From Ophiocordyceps camponoti-saundersi (nom. inval.) (Eukaryota > Ascomycota > Sordariomycetes > Hypocreales > Ophiocordycipitaceae): a stretch of 64,000 nt of DNA. Position 1 is the first letter of the stretch, and each line of letters opens with the position of its first letter. This document shows positions 59,940-64,000 of this stretch, one piece after another. Location: the NCBI GenBank assembly GCA_003339415.1, contig PDHQ01000033.1:160716-224715 (forward strand), in the 5' to 3' direction. A program made the position numbers and the translations under genes. The notes beneath the pieces were generated by a model, which did not search any database, was not told the DNA's origin, and was given only the letters and a program-made list of their open reading frames with translations.

Positions 59940-60263
59940 TAACAGGCTGGAATAACATGGCACTGTGCTGAGGAGCACTTCAAATGGCGTTGCTTTAACA
60001 CTCACGGCCATTGGGGTATAGGTGGTCCAGCCTTCAGACGTCAAGATGAATGCGATGCTGCCTGTAAGAGAAAAGAGGTGAGTCAGCATCCTTTCCTCCT
60101 TCTCTCTTTCACTCATTAATCTTTCTCTTCTCAACAGGCTGGGAAATCATGGACTTGCGACCAGTATAGATCAGGCTGGTGGCGTTGCGTGAACGAGAAA
60201 GGCCAAACGAGTCTGGGCTGGGCGTTTGAAAGTGAGAGCTCTTGTAAAGAACGCTGTGCCTGA
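58453..60263 (+). pseudogene. Array gene 3: triplicated 4-Cys module, start codon lost, internal stop
   Basis: This paralog has exons 58453-59529, 59609-59761, 59946-60077 and 60138-60263. The position matching the start of gene 4 (ATG AAG GCC AGC) reads ATA AAG GCC AGC at 58453, followed in frame by the signal-peptide-like KASNILFSLVITM. The first in-frame ATG (58492) would drop most of that signal. A TAG at 58903-58905 interrupts the ectodomain after NAVRGDP; family sequence resumes immediately (KKTVKVTGEYSNQRETG) and continues through CPPRKRCAVEQWVWTYQV. Three separate phase-0 exons each encode one module: WGCAGSIHGWRCFN, WHCAEEHFKWRCFN and WTCDQYRSGWWRCVN, each ending in a CxxxC pair. Either a recent pseudogene or two sequencing errors. 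Confidence 0.85.
59776..59935. repeat. (TTC)n and (CT)n tract inside array gene 3 intron
   Basis: TTC repeats (59776-59825) then CT-rich sequence to 59938. It fills the intron between the first and second module exons. Confidence 0.9.
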
Positions 60264-61618
60264 TTGTTTCCCGTATAGAGTGACGAGGAAGATGAAGATG
60301 GGAAGGGGGTCAGGTTATCAACGACAGCCCGTCTCAGAGAGGATAACATCAAGTCTTGGGATAATTAAAAGTAATGCCAACAACTAACTACCCAGTTGCT
60401 TCTTCTTCATGTCATGGAGGCTCTGGAAGAAGAGGAGAGTTGGAGTTGTACAGACAAGTCGAGAACAGACGGGGGATCAAACACGAGCCTTTTTTTTTTG
60501 CCTCCACGAGGGAAACTGCCCATCGAGTTGTCCCTCTCCAACTTCTTCAGAACGACATGAATGAGACAGACCCAAGGCAGACTTTGGCTTGTCTGCATAA
60601 ATAATGTTGACTAACAAATGTGGTGAAAGAGGAGGTTATTTATGCATCGTAACGTTGTAGGAGTCATTCGATCCCGCTAATAGCTAGATAGAGTAACGAG
60701 AGAAGAAACAAGGACGGAGATTGGTTCGATCGACAAAGTCAGTCCGTCTTAGATGATAAACATACAACGTATGTTTCGAAATCAGTCATCTGCATAACTA
60801 CCTACAAATCATGAGCCGCTCTTGAAGAGTGGATAGTTTTTTCCGGTGGGAGTTGCTGTAATAGGGAAAGGTAACTAAGTTAGCCAACGACTCGTTCAAG
60901 GACTATTCAATGCCTTCTAGACATACCAAGATCAGGTAAGATGAAGCCTATAGCATAAGGGGACGAGGCAGAGAGATGGGCATCAGATACCATCTTACTC
61001 GTTGTCGGGGGTCCATGAAATAGCGTAGATGATGAGAGCAGGCTTCAAGACAGACAAGTAGAGAGTCAGGTCATTCTCGCAGACTGCCTATTCATTCATG
61101 CAAGTCGTGACTAGTTGCCACAAAGAGCAATGCAGTCGTTTAAAGCAGCCGGTAGTTGTCTAGACACCGAAGGTAGTTTCGTGTAAGCAAGATGGGGGTT
61201 TAATGTCGTGTTTCTGTAATTGCTTCTCTCTCTCTCTCTCTCTTAACTTAGCGACGTAATAATAACTTGGTTGTGGATTTTATGCTATCAGCCTCGGGTG
61301 GGCGGAGTAGGGACTCAATTTCTGCCTATCCACAAACAATAGTTTAGTTATAAATAAATATTAAGGCCGATGCCACTCTCTTCTCTTAATCCCTTTCTCC
61401 TTATCCGGAAATCGTTCGTTCCTTTGCTTTTATCTTCTTCTTCTTCTTCTTCTTCTCTCTCTTCTTCTCTCTCTTCTTCTCTCTCTTCTTCTCTCTCTTC
61501 TTCTCTCTCTTCTTCTCTCTCTTCTTCTCTCTCTTCTTCTCTCTCTTCTTCTCTCTCTTCTTCTCTCTCTTCTTCTCCTGAATTTCAACCCCCGCTTCCT
61601 AACAAAGAAAAAAGAAAG
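60264..61618. other. Array spacer 3-4
   Basis: 1.35 kb, no gene. It contains blocks also found in other spacers: ATAGAGTGACGAGGAAGA near 60280, GAGTCATTCGATCCCG near 60660, a GCCGCTCTTGAAGAGTGGATAG stretch near 60815 and GGAGTAGGGACTC near 61305. A 12-bp pyrimidine satellite precedes gene 4. Confidence 0.65.
61435..61577. repeat. 12-bp pyrimidine satellite upstream of array gene 4
   Basis: TTCTTCTCTCTC repeated about ten times. It lies immediately upstream of the start codon of the fourth paralog and reads as poly-Ser/Leu if translated. Confidence 0.93.
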
Positions 61619-62758
61619 ATGAAGGCCAGCGCTATCCTCTTTCCCCTTATTATGATAGGGAGAGCTATCGGCCAATACCCGCCTCTGGTAAGAGTTAAAG
61701 GGAGTGATATCAAGGCTTCAGCTAAGGAGTTCGAAGAAAGGCTCCTACTTGATAAAGGGAATCCCCCGATCCGGAAACTAAAGGCAGTCGAAGAAAAGGG
61801 TTGTCGAGGTGTTGATTCCTGTTCTTCTCTCTGGGTTACCGAATATCTTGCTCTGCGTAACGTTACGGATATTATCGCCTATCCAGTCCCGGAGGCTACC
61901 GACTTAGGTTCACTCACTAACCACGACTCTTCACCGTCCGACTTGGTCATGGCTGAAATGACGAAAACATGGATAGGGATAAAAGGCTGGAATATCAGAG
62001 CCTCAACCGACGGCGCCGCGAGGAAGCAAGCTATCAAGATCAGCGGACAAAACTCAAGCCAGACGGAGACGGGCAAGAAACAAGAAATCAAGATCAAGAG
62101 CCGAAAGTTCATCTGCAAAGGACAACACCGTTGCGCCGTCGAATTATGGGTCTGGCGGTACCATTTAGAAGGCCAATGCCAGTATACGAGTCCTAAACAG
62201 AACTGCTCTGGTCATCAGAGCAATCTTTGCCGAGGCGGTCTCTCGCAGAGGCTCCAGGGATCTGAAGATGCTCAAAGGAAGAGTACTACTCACGACACGT
62301 GCAACATGGCAGCTGCGTATTGCTCGCGAGAGGGAACGGTCAGAAACTGCACCGCGTCTGTCCCCTTCATGGCCTGGGTAGTTTTCTTGGAGGGACCTAT
62401 TGGAAGCGTTGCGGAAGCTCTTCCAACGCCGTCCGCCCAGAGCCGTCCCCCCCTTTACGATCCTGGTGCCGATATGAAGCCTAAGCAAGATCTTGAACTC
62501 GTCGCCGAAAGGGCCGACTTCGGCGGTGCTATTGGCACCCCGGGTGATGTCGACGTCCCCCTTTACGATCCTGAGGCCAAAATGAAGCTTAAGCAAGATC
62601 TTGAACTCGTCGCCGAAAGGGCCGACTTCGGCGGTGCTATTTCTACCCCGACAGAAGAAAGTGAGTTTCTTCTTCCTAATGGGAAAAAAAAATTCAACTG
62701 GCTAACCATGTCGCCCCAGTTTGGTTTCACCCAATGTAGGGGGTGGACCACCATGTGA
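61619..62758 (+). CDS. Array gene 4: secreted paralog with decayed C-terminal module
   Basis: Read without splicing from ATG 61619, this gives 379 residues. The signal peptide is MKASAILFPLIMIGRAIG. The ectodomain has GNPPIRKL, CSSLWVTEYLALRNV, GWNIRAS, ISGQNSSQTETG, FICKGQHRCAVELWVWRYHL, CQYTSPKQNC and CNMAAAYC. A 36-residue unit (YDPGADMKPKQDLELVAERADFG and its copy) is tandemly duplicated at 62453-62560 and 62561-62668. A likely donor GTGAGT is at 62661, as in gene 3, but no acceptor restores the module frame. The module sequence after it (KCWRCFNKNGRWS...SCEEDC, 62759-62850) is preceded by an in-frame TGA and lacks the first cysteine. The ectodomain looks intact; the tail model is uncertain. 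Confidence 0.7.
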   Translation: MKASAILFPLIMIGRAIGQYPPLVRVKGSDIKASAKEFEERLLLDKGNPPIRKLKAVEEKGCRGVDSCSSLWVTEYLALRNVTDIIAYPVPEATDLGSLTNHDSSPSDLVMAEMTKTWIGIKGWNIRASTDGAARKQAIKISGQNSSQTETGKKQEIKIKSRKFICKGQHRCAVELWVWRYHLEGQCQYTSPKQNCSGHQSNLCRGGLSQRLQGSEDAQRKSTTHDTCNMAAAYCSREGTVRNCTASVPFMAWVVFLEGPIGSVAEALPTPSAQSRPPLYDPGADMKPKQDLELVAERADFGGAIGTPGDVDVPLYDPEAKMKLKQDLELVAERADFGGAISTPTEESEFLLPNGKKKFNWLTMSPQFGFTQCRGWTTM

Positions 62759-62860
62759 AAGTGTTGGCGTTGCTTTAACAAGAACGGCCGATGGTCTCCA
62801 AACAAGGCGTTTTTTAACAGTCTGAGCTCTTGTGAAGAAGATTGTTTTTTTTTTGAACTG
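62759..62860 (+). pseudogene. Remnant of the 4-Cys module of array gene 4
   Basis: In the frame of the TGA at 62756 the sequence reads CWRCFNKNGRW...SSCEEDC. This matches the second half of the modules in genes 1-3, but with a run of Phe codons after the last Cys and no usable stop nearby. It is best seen as a decayed copy of the terminal exon. Confidence 0.65.
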
Positions 62861-64000
62861 ATTCGTCCCATTTTATACCTGTCTGCTTTTAATCACTTCC
62901 CCTAGATAGATGGAGAGAATATACATACATATATATATGTATACACGAAAGGGGTATATCGTTGACTGTCTCCATCTATATACACATATGTATACATACG
63001 ATGAAACGGGTTACTATAGTATAAGGCTAATATTATAGTAGGTAGTTGAAATAAAGCCCGGTCTAGACTTATTCAAGGAAGCGGGAGTCAGAAGGCAAGG
63101 GACCCCGCAAGATGATGATTGAATAAGACAGGCTCAAGGCAGACTCTCGCCTATCTGCATCACGTCAACCACCAACAAATGTGGTCAAGAGCATGTTACG
63201 TATCGTAGCCTTGTGCGAGAGTCATTCGTTCCCGGTAATAGCTACCTAGATAGAGTAACGAGGGAAGAGAGAAGGAAGTTTATCGACAAGGCTGAAAGGC
63301 AGTCCCGTCTCAGATACGACGTTGTCTCGACATTAATATCCCGTCTTGACAAGGTCATCTTCCATAACTTACCTACAAGTCATGGACCGCTCTGAAGAGT
63401 GGACAGTTTCCGGCGGGAGTTGCCGTAAAGGGCAAGCGAACGACTCTTTTACGAACTATTCAATACAAGATGAAGCCCGTGGCCTAAAGGTGACGAGGCA
63501 TTCTGCATGACTGAGAGCCGGCTTCTCTCTCTCTCTCTTTTGACTAAGCAACGTAGTATGACTTGGTCTCTCCATTCGTGATTTCGCGGAGTAGGGAGTC
63601 GATCCATGTTATTTCTGCCCATTGCCATGTTATCATCATCGTCATGGAACAAAACGCTGTATACACAAGTGTCACCACGCATGATATACATGATGCCCAT
63701 GTTGTCCCCTCCTCTAAGGTTAGTTAAGCCAAGGCTAACGCGACAGACCGGGTCGAGTGGAGACGTCGTCTATGCCGTCTTACTCTTTACATGGCGGTAG
63801 GTAGTTGAGATAAGAAGCCTGGTCTAAACTCTACTAAACTCATGGCTAATCCGTCTTGAAGAACAGGGGGTCAGAAGGTTAGTAGGGCCCTTGCCAGGGG
63901 GGGGGGGGGGGGGGGGGGGGGGAGAAGAAAAAAAAAACCCCCCCCCCCACACCAGCGAGGGGGAGAGAAGGGGAGGGAAAATAAAAAACAAAAAGAAAAA
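62861..64000. other. Array spacer after gene 4 and window end
   Basis: No gene was identified. Blocks homologous to earlier spacers recur at 63040-63090, 63210-63310, 63380-63490, 63515-63605 and 63785-63870, so more than one spacer unit is present without an intervening gene. The last ~100 bp are a run of about 26 G, then A and C runs, and look like low-quality or contig-end sequence. Confidence 0.6.

Noticed and set aside
61370..61618. Upstream in-frame ATG for array gene 4
   Set aside because: The added sequence is poly-Ser/Leu from the 12-bp satellite. The ATG at 61619 matches the paralog start and begins the signal peptide.

Overview
The window is nuclear DNA of a filamentous ascomycete (Pezizomycotina). 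The gene content and style suggest Sordariomycetes, but no species can be named from sequence alone. Supporting signs are: short introns (about 40-190 nt) with GTRNGT donors, CTRAY-like branch sites and YAG acceptors; small secreted proteins with 16-22 residue signal peptides; pyrimidine-rich promoters; a STAND/NLR-type gene; and a retrotransposon heavily mutated by C-to-T/G-to-A changes, which is the signature of RIP. Introns were placed by eye, so joins are inferences, but each main model closes in frame.

Layout. 1.6-10.8 kb is a housekeeping block: ornithine decarboxylase, eEF1B-beta, and the divergent pair RAD16 (minus) and RAD7 (plus), whose products form the yeast GG-NER complex. 10.8-18.8 kb is gene-poor and rich in simple sequence; it holds two candidate secreted proteins. 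18.8-22.0 kb is a secreted subtilisin with a long Pro-rich tail. 22.3-35.5 kb is a second housekeeping block: a NAT9-like acetyltransferase, a mitochondrial-type methionyl-tRNA synthetase, an MTR2-like NTF2-fold protein, the farnesyl/geranylgeranyltransferase alpha subunit, the CCA-adding enzyme and CAND1, mostly in divergent pairs.

35.5-42.1 kb is accessory DNA: a tetranucleotide satellite, a second subtilisin with a one-base frameshift, an 8-cysteine secreted peptide and a small secreted protein whose predicted secondary structure resembles an I9 propeptide/inhibitor. 42.17-48.08 kb is one Ty1/Copia LTR element. Its body and 5' LTR are RIP-mutated while its 3' LTR is not. The intact LTR sits about 150 bp upstream of a 1,508-residue NLR-type gene (alpha/beta-hydrolase, NACHT, HEAT repeats).

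54.1-62.9 kb, running to the end of the window, is a tandem array of four paralogous secreted proteins of a family I do not recognise. Each has a conserved ectodomain followed by a 4-cysteine module on its own phase-0 exon. In the third copy this exon is triplicated, but the gene has lost its start codon and carries an internal stop. The fourth copy has a decayed module. Spacers between the genes are also duplicated. This array is the best candidate for something undescribed.
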